This document shows positions 14,901-25,800 of a DNA stretch of 64,000 bases, one piece after another (positions within the stretch are counted from its first letter, which is position 1; each line of letters opens with the position of its first letter). The notes beneath the pieces are model-generated. The model saw only the letters and a list, made by a program, of their open reading frames with translations, searched no databases and was not told the DNA's origin. Made by a program: the position numbers and the translations under genes. The DNA is from Ascaris suum (lineage: Eukaryota; Nematoda; Chromadorea; Rhabditida; Ascarididae): NCBI GenBank assembly GCA_013433145.1, contig CM024188.1, forward strand, positions 3,596,001-3,660,000. Reading direction: 5' to 3'.

Positions 14901-17900
14901 ACTAAGGGAAAAGACTTACGAAGAGAACGCTGCAATGCATATTCATTATCTGTTGCTTTTGATCCTGAAATTTTGTCCGTTGATATTAGTCAATTCTTGA
15001 AAATTTTACGAAAATCGAAATGTTAGTTTCCACTTGGGAACGAAACGATGTCGAGCTGATGCAAATAGTAGCGCAAAACTGAACTCAAAAGATGAACATT
15101 CCTAAAGGTCTCAACAGATGAAACAACGCTGTTTCGCTGAAAAAAGCCCCGGTTAAGTTATGCTTTACCACAAGTTTTGTCCAATGCTATCCACTTTTCA
15201 TGAAGGTAATTCCGAGGAAATTTCTTCTCCTCTTGCTGGTTTACTAAAAGTCGAATGCTTTTGCCATTTCTTTCACAATAATTTTGAGCAGCAGGCATCG
15301 ATAAATTCTTACGGTTACAAATTTTCAACTGTATGCATTTTCAATTCACCAACTTTTTTGTAAACTCGAGCAATTTTTTTCCCGGAATTATCTATTGGCT
15401 GCGTACACTATTTTCAGCGCTGACCTGTTAATCCAAGCCAAAAATTTACTGCACTCATAAGTGTCGACTATGAAGAGTCTTGTCTCTTTCATATGAAAGT
15501 AGTTTATGGCACGTCGATTTGAATTATTTTTTCGAATCAAATACTTCATGACTCAATTGCGCATTTTTTACGACTATGAATCCAATTTGAGAAAAGCTCT
15601 TGCAAGCCTTCATCATATGCTAAACCTCAGTCCGCCTTTGTTGCGGGCTTTTTAGACGATGAATTTTTCATCTATCAGTTGTTTTATGTAGTAAAATGTT
15701 TATTTGTGTTGGATGTTTTTTTTTCTTTGAGAAGCCATCCGCTATAATGTTCAGTGAGTTTCACATCTGCTAAATTTGAGACTTCGGAATTTGGGACATT
15801 TCGATAGAACCACAAATACTTGTAACAATCTCCTTCACGATCTGGCCCCATGAATTTTGCAGCCAGGTTTCTATGAAGGGTTTCATAGCCCTCTCTAGTT
15901 TGGTCTTCTGTTTCATCTTAATTGTCGGCTGTATACAGTGGTTACAGGTCATCAGTGAACGTCAAATCTGAAAACAACTTAGCGCTACATAAACGAAGTC
16001 GGGGATTGTGCGTACAAAGTTCTGTTAAACGTTACGAGCTCATCAAGAACTATCTTGCACTGCTGCGCAGGAGTTTGTAAGGGTCATTCACATATGCACA
16101 ACAGCTGCACATTTATAGGAGCTTACTATTTGATTTGACACGTAAGCGACTAATAAGGAGTATCAGTGCAAAGCTCGCTCATTAAAGATGTTCTTAATAG
16201 AGGGCAAAAGTAAGGAGCTACGAGCTCCTTGCCCATAGCATCTCACCGGTGATCGACTGTTGCTTTTTCGCCTAGTGACGGAAAGTACTATTAAAGACGC
16301 ATTACACATAGTGGAAGTGTGATAATTTCGAATAGCGAATATAACGTTGAGGTTGCCAACCATCTGTGCAAAGCAACTACTGCTCTTTTGGCGCAACCGC
16401 GCATTCGCTTGAAGTGCGCACTAATGGTAAAACTCATCTTACAACAAAATATTCTGTGCTGCCTAGTGGTCGTGATTAGTGTTGACATTTGGGGTCGCAA
16501 ACTTCGAAGGGCTCCAAGATTAGAGGAGCCTCCGAAAAATTTCTAGGGAGCGTTGAACGACTTAGTTTGAAACTAATACTCGTAGCGATGCTCTTTAATG
16601 CTTATTCTCGAATATTACTGCGATATAAGGATTACAAATTTTTTCTCAGTATCAGTGGAAGATAAGGACGTCTAAATTCTCATTCGACAATTTTCCAAAC
16701 AAGTGTTACGTATATGGTAGTTCAGTGGAAAGCTATATTTGTTTTGGATCACTAACAAATATTTGTGTCGGCAGGGAATAGGCAATGGAAAATTTCAACG
16801 AAGAGGATAGTATTTCTTCCATCAATCGTGCATTAAATGATGAGGATTTCGATCGTCTAACAAGAGGCATGATATTGTCCTATTGGTTGTTTCCTACTTA
16901 TTTGCCAATGGACAAAAGTTCCTAATTACTCTTTTTGCGGTACATATTAAAATAAATCAAAATGGCAATTGTATCATATCGCAGCTAATAAGGCATATGT
17001 CTTGAAATATGTAAAGATGATCACTCATTGATTGACTAGAAATGGTGAACTAACCAACTCCTCGATGTGGTCGATGAACATGAATGGTAGAACTTGCGTA
17101 GGCGAGTCGGATGGCTGCGTGTAATCATAATTATCTTTTTTGAAGATCTTCTTCAACAGTAAATTTTCGTTCTCTGCTAATCTCTGCAAATTAACGGATA
17201 TTCTTTGCATCGTGTAAGAGAACATAAGCGCTCGTGGATGAATATCTCTTGTGATTGCAGATTGCATTTTAATCAGTCTCGGTTAATAAGAAACGGGTTT
17301 AATTGATATGAAGTCAGTGCTGATATCAAATCAGTTGCTTCGTTTTCAGTTTCTTGACTAAGGCTATCTGTGAGAGCATAATGTGTGAAATCGAGCTCAG
17401 CGAACGAAAAAAGATCTCTATTTTGCTGTCATTTTCACGCTGTTTAAGTCTTGCCTTACGAGCCACAGAGACATTGATAGTTCATTGTTGTCGTCTGAGG
17501 CCTGCTTATTATCTTTCTCTGCACTACAACTTTCTCATAAATTTATTAGGTACTTTGCAGTATGTACGCTTTTTCATCTATCATAAAGTTTTCGTTTGTT
17601 TTCGTTGCTTATGTGCAGTGGGCAGCTCAACAGCTGCTTGCGCAACTTCTGCGCAACAGATAAGATGTTTAGATGCACATAGCGTGCAATTTGATTTTGC
17701 AGTATTCTAGTAATCTTCAGTCGTAAGAGATCATAAGCATTATTGGGCACTCAATTTATGTTAGACTTGTGCAAAAGAACAGCTGAAAGCGTGGCAAATA
17801 GTGAGATCGTGGAATTTTTGCAAATTTCTGAACGCTTTTATTGTAAAATTCAAAGAGACGTCGGCAACTGTCTGCTTAGCGCATGGTCCTGATCGTAGCT

Positions 17901-18729
17901 CGAATTTTACACGTCTTAATCTTATCGATTGCAATCTGCACGATTTAACTCAGACCTTAGGTAGGACTTTCAATAAAATCTGATGTTCTGAACTTTGTTT
18001 AGTTTCTTTCTCGCTACTCTGGAAGTACTTTTCTGCGTAAACGTTTTATACTGCCTTCGCATTTATGAAATTCAAATGCTAAGCACGTTCATTTTTCTTC
18101 AAAATTTCTTGCATTTGAAAGTCTATTCGATAAATATGCTCACTGAATGAACGGTATTCAATGAAAAGACCGGTGAGAAATCTCTCTCCATTATCAGTCA
18201 GTCGGCTGCCAAGAAAACAACTTGAGACCTTAAAGACGTCCTCATCTTTCGAGTGAGTCATCATAAGTTTTCAGCAACTAAGAATCTTAATTTTGAACAG
18301 CTTATCTACTAAAAAAACGTTCCTTGTCATACTGCGTGAGCGTAGAATCTATGTGCATGGATTTAAAGAACGCAGCTCAGATAGTGCCTCGCAAATGCTT
18401 TATAATGCCTACAGTCGAATGGTTGCGTCATCACCTGCAGTTCATGTGCACATCTGCTCGGCGATAATTAAAAGCTGAACTCGGCGAAATAAAATTCCAC
18501 AGTGAAAGCCGATTCCATCAACCGACTCAGAGGCGCACTCACTAGTTCTTTTTTCACCAACGAGTTGCGTCTCTTGTTTTGTTTTGCTCTATGGATTATG
18601 CAGTTTATCGTTGGTATTAATAATTCGTTATGCGCAACAAACCTCGATGCCTTGCAACTGTTCTGCTGATGAAGGTAACGTGAACAAATAGAGCAGATTG
18701 AGGTAGGATGCAACAGCGCTGTTTGACAT
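8764..18729 (-). CDS. Divergent nicotinic-type Cys-loop ligand-gated ion channel subunit (10 exons)
   Basis: Exons on the minus strand: 18729-18643, 17183-17055, 14964-14920, 13135-13017, 12655-12577, 12320-12217, 12129-11974, 10132-10025, 9506-9367, 8951-8764. All junction phases agree, giving 1155 bp and 384 residues. In order: signal peptide (1-22); N-terminal helix followed by NYDY (48-51); DQKQQ (73-77); HWIDKRIVWEPKDYG (88-102), the conserved W-x-D loop; MWFP (loop A region); Cys-loop CSFDFSNYPKDEQIC (162-176) with exactly 13 residues between cysteines; FRR then M1 with its conserved proline (P270); M2 ending EKLPPD; PLCAK then M3; M4 ending at the stop. Spacing of W, G, Cys-loop, M1 proline and M2-end LPP fits nicotinic subunits. 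The family forms pentameric plasma-membrane channels gated by small transmitters; the ligand here is unknown. There is no YxCC pair before M1, so it is a non-alpha type. M3 and M4 are joined by only about 16 residues. Several donors are non-GTAAG; exon 8 and 9 ends were chosen by phase and family spacing. Confidence 0.85.
9367..9506 (-). CDS. Channel gene exon 9: rest of M1 and pore helix M2
   Basis: Acceptor TTTTTATAG, donor ATGCG|GTATTT, phase 2 in and 1 out. It encodes the end of M1, a short linker TNASTS, an M2-like helix (LLWLLMCIAAQILNFTQML), and EKLPPD with TPLC. With exon 10 this restores LPP-x-x-L-x-x-PLxAK, the nicotinic M2-M3 signature. The pore helix itself is very unlike standard ones. 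Confidence 0.75.
10025..10132 (-). CDS. Channel gene exon 8: final beta strand and first part of M1
   Basis: Acceptor GAATTCAG, donor GCAAC|GTATGT, phase 2 at both ends. VRFEIKFRR then SYYFLSIALPLF is the classic strand, basic pair, YY and M1 proline. Reading on past this donor keeps an open frame to 9922, but the extra residues do not fit the M1-M2 distance. Confidence 0.85.
10421..10816 (+). CDS. Possible nested 131-residue membrane protein ORF in a channel intron
   Basis: This is an unspliced ATG-to-stop frame on the strand opposite the channel gene, inside its 1.8-kb intron 7. The N-terminus is hydrophobic (about residues 6-36) and a second weaker hydrophobic part lies near residues 50-62 and 70-80. 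No family is recognised. The length is only slightly more than chance allows at this composition, and an opposite frame is also open over part of it. Confidence 0.22.
   Translation: MVKCCSSLVLFLLHGVTLICAFLFMSYCLAHLVGYYYKMRHNASYAYSGRIVAIDLVDLIGWLQTILIKKPAYAVSLVVIFPNGKIYKGLAVDSVTINSPLLITFFPSLSRPNMSDRFVRVVQRENFNLNR
11974..12129 (-). CDS. Channel gene exon 7: strands after the Cys-loop, including the loop C region
   Basis: Acceptor CTTTTGTTTAG, donor CTAAA|GTGAGA, phase 2 at both ends. KTSWILTHFTLKL matches the 'geW-x-l' strand. The loop C position contains no adjacent cysteine pair, so this is not an alpha-type acetylcholine-binding subunit. Confidence 0.75.
12217..12320 (-). CDS. Channel gene exon 6: Cys-loop
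   Basis: It runs from GTGTTCAG to TCGAG|GTTAGT, phase 0 in and 2 out. It carries STCSFDFSNYPKDEQICLL, the family signature: two cysteines 13 residues apart with aromatic-P-x-D-x-Q before the second. Confidence 0.93.
12577..12655 (-). CDS. Channel gene exon 5: strands before the Cys-loop
   Basis: Acceptor TTATTTTACAG, donor GCTCAG|GTAATC, phase 2 in and 0 out. The product ends TLMSNGAVYAQ, the 'dG-x-v' strand. A second donor (AAT|GTAAGA, 12559) is also in phase but would put five extra residues before the Cys-loop. Confidence 0.85.
12783..12842. repeat. Short tandem repeat within a channel intron
   Basis: The unit AAAATAAGATGAACAAA-x-GC is present twice, followed by a partial copy (GCGTTCAG end). 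It lies in the intron between exons 4 and 5. Confidence 0.7.
13017..13135 (-). CDS. Channel gene exon 4: loop D and loop A region
   Basis: It starts after ATCTTGCAG and ends GAAAT|GTACTC in phase 2. It encodes HWIDKRIVWEPKDYGNV and MWFPAVHFTE. A later donor (CG|GTATTT, 12984) keeps the same phase but adds 11 residues. The earlier one gives the usual distance from the loop A tryptophan to the next conserved glycine. Confidence 0.85.
13200..14919. other. Channel intron 3, no gene supported
   Basis: This is intron of the channel gene. The minus-strand stretch 13380-13570 stays open for about 57 codons but begins with a stop directly after its only good acceptor, so I do not call it. Confidence 0.4.
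14920..14964 (-). CDS. Channel gene exon 3 (45-bp micro-exon)
   Basis: The 15 codons read DQKQQIMNMHCSVLF, phase 0 at both ends, between TTTCAG and TTC|GTAAGT. They supply the 'DEKNQ' strand that family members have directly before the W-x-D loop, and so close a gap between exons 2 and 4. Confidence 0.8.
16785..16924 (+). CDS. Possible short plus-strand exon or ORF, 46 codons
   Basis: The ATG follows an AG acceptor (GTCGGCAG, ending about 16774). The product begins MENFNEEDSISSINRALND and contains SYWLFPTYLP before the stop. The acidic and asparagine-rich composition is coding-like, but there is no family match. It lies in channel intron 2 on the opposite strand. Confidence 0.2.
17055..17183 (-). 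CDS. Channel gene exon 2: N-terminal helix and first beta strands
   Basis: This exon has 43 codons, phase 0 at both ends, with acceptor AATTTGCAG and donor TTG|GTTAGT. It encodes RLAENENLLLKKIF then NYDY and a proline-rich stretch before PFMFIDHIEEL. This is the family pattern of a helix, 'nYd', and a first strand beginning P-x-x-v. Confidence 0.8.
18643..18729 (-). CDS. Channel gene exon 1: start codon and signal peptide
   Basis: This exon has 29 codons, with ATG at 18729-18727. A hydrophobic stretch (YLNLLYLFTLP) is followed by SSA-EQ, a plausible signal peptidase site. The donor is GAG|GTTTGT in phase 0. Downstream it joins an acceptor TTTGCAG in the same phase, giving GIE then RLAENE. 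Confidence 0.75.
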
Positions 18730-18761
18730 CGTCTGATGATAGTGCGCTTGTGTGTTGACCC
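18730..18761 (-). promoter_or_regulatory. Likely 5' UTR and splice or trans-splice acceptor of the channel gene
   Basis: A strong nematode acceptor (ACACTTTCAG) ends at 18762 on the minus strand, 32 nt before the channel ATG. This position suits spliced-leader addition. A cis-spliced 5' UTR exon cannot be excluded: a possible donor, ATAG|GTGAAG, lies near 19290. Confidence 0.4.
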
Positions 18762-19289
18762 CTGAAAGTGTAATTTTAGAAACCATTCTTGCACATGTTT
18801 TCAAGAACGAAGCTCTGAAATGCAGGACGTTAAAGAAACCTGCATCCATTTTGCGGAAAGTTGCAACCACGATGCTCAATTAATGTAGGACGAAAGAAAA
18901 GCGCAAATTCAATGTATCAAAAAGTAGTCAAAAACAACTTTTCGCATTGGGAAATAATATGAGCGATTTCGAATAACATTGAAAGAACAAATTAGTTAAT
19001 GCGTTTAGTAAGTAATCTAGTTTAAAGATTAGAAAATCGCACAAACACAGCAGTGATCGGTAGGACATTCCTCATTTTGAGAGTGGTGCGTCAGTGCATG
19101 CTATCAAATCGCTTCCATTTTGTTTACGCTTGAAAAAGTGTAGAGTTTCGCCATGCAGCTGCGGACACCGATAAACACAGTTCGCATCAGGGCGAAGATC
19201 GAATAGAAATAATTTCACGCTTAAGGGAGTCGATGAAGGCGTAGACAGGAAAACTCAAATTCCCATTCGAAACTTCACCTATGAAGTGC

Positions 19290-19390
19290 TGAAAATTTGA
19301 ATCACCATTTGGATTCTCCAAATTGCTATGAAGTGAAAAATCATTCTGCAACGCTCTGAACGTGGATAGTACAACGTCTCGCTGTAGAAT
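19290..19390 (-). CDS. Possible exon, unknown family
   Basis: Minus frame after ATTCTACAG with RDVVLSTFRALQNDF and NLENPNGDSNFQHF. A donor ATAG|GTGAAG would put it in phase with the channel's 5' acceptor, but the frame also runs on to a stop at 19187. It could be an upstream gene's last exon or a 5' exon. No family is recognised. Confidence 0.22.
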
Positions 19391-20256
19391 CACAAGCAAC
19401 ATTTGCTTAATAACGAATTTTGAGGAGCTCCGTAACTAGCTGACTAGCTGCAGTAAGCAGAGGGGAAATTTTTGCTAAATACTGGGAGGGATAAATGGAT
19501 AGACTAGCAGCTGAGGAGGATGACTTATTCAAGAAACTTCAGAGTGTTTGTTTAATTGTTGTTTTCGACCGGCATTTCTTCGCAAGGAGTACTGGCTCTA
19601 AACGGGCAAAGAACTGGCTTGATGCAAATAGAAATTTCTTGAATTTCTAGGTTAAAGTAGAAGATTTTCGAAGAACCTTCGACCTGTATGAAAATGACTT
19701 TTCCTTCACACTACCTGCCAAAACGATTCTCGAAACTAGGTTATATTTCGAGTTTTTATGGCTATGATGTCTGCCTCAGCTAGATGAACAGATTACTTTC
19801 GTTATATTTCTCATGTTCTCCATGTCTGGTTATATATTCATTGAAATTTGATTGGCAGATGGTGGATATATGTTGTCGCATTACAAATAGGAGGACGATA
19901 GGTGGCGGGTTAGGGGCAGAGACGCCTGTCACAACTTGCCGCTTATAAGAAGATAAACATTCCCCTCGAAACTGCATTCTTCGCGGCAAGTGCAAAGAAA
20001 ACTTCATTTTTACAGGTCGAAGTTTGCAATTTTTCTACGAAGAGAAGAAACAACTGTTAAGAACATGTTTTGAGCCTGCTAAACATGCACATAGCAACGT
20101 GCCGTAAGCTACGCCATTTTTTTACGTATTTGAAATGCTTAACCAAGGGAACGGAAATTTCGATAATATGCGCCTTGCATCTGTGTACCCTTGCAGAATT
20201 CTCTTTGCGCTAGCAAGCAATGATGCCCATTGCCATCGGATGAAGAAGTATGGCTG

Positions 20257-20440
20257 TCAAAAAGTTAGATCAAATGCGCTTATGTTACTGTCGATAAACG
20301 ACAATGATATCAGAAATAAAAAAAGAAAGCGATTAAGCCGAAACGAGACATCTCCAATGACTTTAGCATTGATCATTCTCTCTTTATGAGAGGCGGCTCG
20401 TCCGTTAATCCGTCGAGTAACCGCCGTTCTATTTTTCCAG
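20257..20440 (-). other. Coding-like minus frame with a hydrophobic end
   Basis: After an acceptor CTCTAGCAG the frame reads KRWKNRTAVTRRINGRAAS and ends with a hydrophobic segment (RFLFLFLISLSFI). It might be a membrane-protein C-terminus, but nothing confirms it. Confidence 0.15.
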
Positions 20441-20691
20441 CGTTTCCTGCTAGAGAATCTTAGACTCATTATCTCCTGAAGTACTAAAATTGAATTCAGA
20501 GTGAGCCAAGAGCTTCTTCAGAAGATATGAAGTAGCACTTTTTTTGCAAAATCAGGGTCATGCAATCCATTTGAGGTTTCTGCCACGCCAGATAAGACTA
20601 TATGAAATCTGGATAGAACGTGAATGTTCGTTTGTCTGATTCCAGCAAACAGATTGAAAGAACACTTAAAACTAACGGCGCAACTTGATTG

Positions 20692-20850
20692 ATTTCATGC
20701 ATGCGGTGTCATGGCGATCACCACAGTGACCGGTATGGATATCGCATTTGTGTCGGAATATTCCGTCCCCGCAGCATGTGCAGGGACAAACCAGAGAAGC
20801 TGTTGGGATGAACGCTTTTGAGTTACTTTCACTTGGACAATCAGCTTCAT
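20692..20850 (-). CDS. Possible cysteine-rich exon
   Basis: Minus frame with VCPCTCCGDGIFRHKCDIH and CGDRHDTACMK: nine cysteines in about 45 residues, EGF-like in density, with a possible donor CGCC|GTTAGT. The acceptor is weak, and the alternate frame is also open. A secreted or extracellular domain is possible; no family is assigned. Confidence 0.25.
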
Positions 20851-22521
20851 ATGTTGCCAAGAAGTAGGCAATGCGCGCAATAATATCTTTACCTATCAAT
20901 TAACCTCATTGCTCATTCAAGCCTCCACAAAGATCGATAATTTCATTAGAGAAGCACTGGCATGTCGATGGTCAAAAACGACTGACAGGATATCCTTTCA
21001 CTGAGCGCATCTATCTACCTGCAGTGATAAAAGTCTCAAGGTCGTCAGGAAAAGATTTTTGTTTCTGAATAATCAGACATACCAAAATGTGATGTTTGTT
21101 GGGGAAATTTTTGAGCCCTTGCACTATACAGGGCCTTTTAAAGAACCATTGGTGATTTCGACACCACTTGAACTTGTATGAACAGGTAAAAATAAGCTTG
21201 TTTTTGTGGTCGTTTCACCTTTTCTCGTAAAGTACGTTCTGCATTTGTTGGCGAAGATCACTTCTTATCATTCGAGATGGATCAACGGAGATATGATATC
21301 TGATATGCTTCATGCATAGAAATACCGTGACCGGCACTGATGGAGAGTGTCATGTGTAGACAAACACCTAGAGTCGAAAATAGTCCATTATGCAAAGGTC
21401 CGCTATGAGCCATCATCACAAAATTCTTCACCATAAGAAAACCGTGTGCATACATTTTAGAGCGGTCGGGAAGCTATAGTGTGTGAAGAACCTCACCGAA
21501 GCAACGAAGATCGTTTATTATTACGAGTTTTACACGATATCATCCAAATATGCGTTCTATTTGTCCAAACGACTTCCGAAAAAACTGTCTGTCGAGTACC
21601 TGAGAAGTACCAAAGTTGACAGCTTTTTTGCCATGCTATTTCATTCAAAGCACGTTCATATTAATGGTATAAAAACTTCGAATTTTGCACTTTTCATGAG
21701 CAGTGTTTACTTAATAGAAGGTTCTATTATGAGGGTTGTTGAAAATGAAACAATCTAAATTTTAAAAAGTGGGCGAAATATGACAGCATTTGATTATCTT
21801 TTCTCTTAGTCAAGATATTAGTGGCACATGAAGAAAAAAAAGCATCTTGGGTAACTTTTCAACCAGCTGGCCAAAAAAATCGTTGATACCTGTTGACGAA
21901 CACCATGATGTTTTTACTGGTTGCCTCTATGAACCTATTAAACACTACAGCAACAGATAGTTGAACCAGCAGAGAGTGCCTCGTGAAGTGAAATAAGCGC
22001 TATTTGCAGTCACTCTGTACTTGTTATATCCGATCATCAGATGGTTTTTGGAACGAGAATAATCAACTACAATTCCCTTGCCATTCTCGTATTCCTTGAT
22101 CGGATTCCTCTATAACAGGAAATTAGGCTCTTATTAAAAACTTCGACTACACTAGATCATTAATAAATTAAACATGCTTATAAGAGAATCTCTGGGGGCA
22201 TTCTTTATCAACCTCAGACATTTTTTCTATTGACGTATGGCGATAACGTTGTATGCTGTTCTTGGACTCTCGATGTCGCCGTTAGTTCGGTGCTGATGCA
22301 GATAGTCATGTTAGAAAGCAGCAATCGTCAAAATATTTGGAGCCATTGACGTAGAGCATGAGCATTATTTCAGCTGGTCGACGAAACTCATAGATTTCTC
22401 ATGAGCATTAGCTTCCGCTCGACTTCCGACTATCGTCATCACTTGGTAGAAACGGCATCCTCACACAAGCTACGAATTGCTTTTTTAGTTTAAAAGAACA
22501 AGTTTAGCTTCAGCGTTTCCC

Positions 22522-22848
22522 TTAGTAGAAGCTGCTTAGCGGTTCATGAAATCCGAAAGAAACAAGAATTTGATTTTTTTTTCGGCGCGTATTTCGCCAC
22601 TTAGCTTTGCCTGTTTGAACAATTCGTTGGCTACTGTTATTCGCTTTGGGCGTTTCAGTGGCCTCCTGCTCATCCATGTACGCACCAACGTCATGTCGCA
22701 TTGCTGCCAGTAGCAAACGAGATCGTATAGGCTTGGAAGAACTTAGGCTCATTTCAGCTATAGCACAATCAGGATGCACTGCATTTGGCTTGTTTGTGAG
22801 TGAAAATTTTCTCACATGGATGGGTTTTATGAACATCGCGGGTAGCAT
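22522..22848 (-). other. Overlapping long open frames on both strands, unresolved
   Basis: The minus strand is open for 108 codons (SSSKPIRSRLLLAAM, QRIVQTGKAKWRNTRRKK). The plus strand 22646-23056 is open for 136 codons, the longest in the window. The basic, hydrophilic minus product looks more coding-like. Neither has convincing exon borders, and about one such length is expected by chance. Confidence 0.15.
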
Positions 22849-25800
22849 GACTAGTCACATCAATTTATCGCTGCTTCAGTGCTTGCAACAAGTTATATAT
22901 TTAAATTCGGGCATTCGTTCATACGAAATGTTTTACAGACGTTATCAGTTCATCTTGCTTTTAGATACGAGCAATGAACCGATTTTTATATATGCATTAA
23001 AGAGTGAGATTCTCAAATCCCTTCCGCAAGAGAAATTAGCAAGCAGTGCATGGTGATGAAGCATGTCGTACGCATATCGTAGCATATTATTATGCAAAAA
23101 TTTTCCTCCATACTTTGGAATAGAAATGGTGCAAATCTCGTTTGAGCTGCTTTCTTTTTTATCATACCTGCCCACGATGTACTTTTGAAATAATGATCGG
23201 AAAGTGCTCTGCTATGCTCCAAAGGAATTAGAAATCGGTCGCAGCTGCATAAGCGGTACACTTCACAGCTTGCAACAGTTCACTAACATTTTTCATTTAC
23301 TTTAGTCCATCTGCTCAATACTGGCTGTCCTTTTTCAGAGAGAACACAGATAAGAATGATTAACGTTATAATGATGAAGCTAACTTGATGCATCATTTCC
23401 AGTTCATAAACCTGCTCATTATTATCGTTAAGATGGCAGTCGTGAGGAAATTGAAACGATGATTTGCAGCCAATGATATCAACTATAGATTCTGAGCAAA
23501 GAAAGAAGTGAACCAGGCAATCGTCACTTTGAAGCGTTTTTTTTGCTCTCCACGATCGACTAGCTGTACAAATTTGTCATCGAAGTGTTAGAAAATGATG
23601 TTGAAGTGCGTACTTGCATTCAATTTGCATAGCAAAAGTATTTCCTTGCTATACCTAGCAGATATCAGCAGCTAGCAGAGAACTTGTCTTTTAGATTTGT
23701 ACTTAATGTTTTGTCATTAATGGATGCCCACCTTTATCATTTCGCATAAATTCTTCTCTTAGTATCACTTAATATTCCTTCAATGATTATCACCCACCTT
23801 TCAGCCTATTTTTCCCCTTATGAAGCCTAATGTTTGAACAGTTCAACTCGTCAGTAATCATCTCGTTGGCGCGTTGAGTGGCAAACGTCGTGGGTGGTAG
23901 CCATCAGATCCGTCTCATTGCTGTCGGCTTTCGCTCACTGAATGCATCGTCCGCTTTTACGCTAAAACCGTCGATTTTACGCAAGCCGTTCATACATAGA
24001 AGTTCTTTCTCATAGGAAAGAGCCATGGTCGCTTTTCGCTGAACAGGCCTTGGAAGCTATTATACTAAAAGTGTTATATGAGAATTATTGGCCTGTCGTC
24101 CGCGTTTTAGTCTATCGTAATATAATGGTAGATGTTTTTCTTGATCACCTCTTCCCTTCTTTTGTAGCATAACGCTGCATTATACAATGGAACTCATCCT
24201 CCCACCCCAGTCGATATTTACTTTCCCCAACGAAAAGTTCTGTTTTACCCTTCAGTTGTTTTATTCAAAGCCAGCCCACTCTGTAAAAGCAATCATATAT
24301 TTTAGAGTTTTGAGTTGTAAATGCGCCGCAAACGCATGCACATGCTCCGTACATTTTCGCAGAAACGTGGTTTTTTTTTTCTGCATAATATATTTAAAAT
24401 AAAGCACTGAGGTGCATCGAAAATGCACTTTTTTATTTCATAGCATCGAGGTTGGTTTCGAAATGTTGCAAAAAGACTTTCATGTATTCGCAGAATGATC
24501 GACAAAGTAGCAGTTATGCATTTCGCATGACGCACTCTTTGCATATCAATTCTGGCCACAGTTGCCTGTTCAACTGCACTGGACGGTTTTACAGGCCTCG
24601 AATGATGGCATTCGAGAAATGAATGTAAGAAACTGTCCAAAATCTTCACAGCGCCTCTTCATTTAGAGTTTTGTTCAAAGAAGTTAGGACTGCCAGTGGT
24701 GCGTCCCGTGTGTTACAGTAGAAGTGCTCGGAGCACTCCCGTGGAGCTTATAATTTATACTGTCAGCTCACTCTTAAGTGCTTTCTTCAAGTCTGGCTAT
24801 CATATTCCCGCTCTCATATGTAGTTCACTGAAAAGCTCAAAAAATGTTCACTGCGGCGCTTTTGCAAAATCCTTGCAAGGTCTTATATTCCAAATCATAG
24901 GCTCCGTCTCCAGATATATGATCTACGATTACTGGAATATTGCCATGTTCACTTGGACCATGCTCTTTGTCGCAATCTCGCGAAAGACTTTCCCAACACT
25001 TCCATGAAACAATATCACACATTTACCGAGTCAATCGAACGAGGGGGAAAGGTAACGCAGATCTTGCAAACTGAGCACTGTGTTCAACAGTTTTCACTTC
25101 AGAGCTGTTCTAGTTTGAAATCAACTGTCGCAGAGCGTAGCCCTGGCCAAATAAGTTACTTGTTTTAAGGAAGCTTCAGCGTCCTTTGATGTGCATCACA
25201 GTTGCCACGTAGTGTACTGAATAATGTATCCTCTCAATCACACAGCAGGGGTATTCTATACGATTATGTTTTGGTACCGTGTCTCATTGTTATTCCAGCA
25301 ACAACAACAACAGAAGTGACAACAGCAACAACAACGGCTACAAAAGCACATATCGGCTAGTCTTTTTGTGATGCTTCTATGATTGCTGTTTCATGCGCAC
25401 CGTAGCTCAGTTTTAATGCCTTGAGCTTTGCTTTTTGCTCGGTGATCGTACTATAGGAAAACTTAAAACTTATTTAAATGTATGCTTATAGAGCTTTCTC
25501 GTTCCTCTTAAGTAAATTCGTTAAAAAGACCTCTCGGATGTTGTCAGCGTTTCGTATGCGTATGAATAATGGCAGAAATTTTCCTTCCGGTGCCTCCATC
25601 GACTATACAAATGACTGAAAATCAACTGAAAGTAGCACAGTTTACCAAGGCAAAAAATCTTAAAACAAGAAAGCCTTATTATATACTAGCCGCGCAGTGG
25701 TGAAAGTGACGTAGGGAGCGGGACGATGAATAATACAGAAGTTGTTTGCTAAAGAGGTGCAACTGAGATGATCGTATATGTAGATCAGTGTTGTTCTTAA

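Noticed and set aside
22646..23056. 136-codon plus frame, longest in the window
   Set aside because: About one frame this long is expected by chance at this base composition. It has no motif or splice support.
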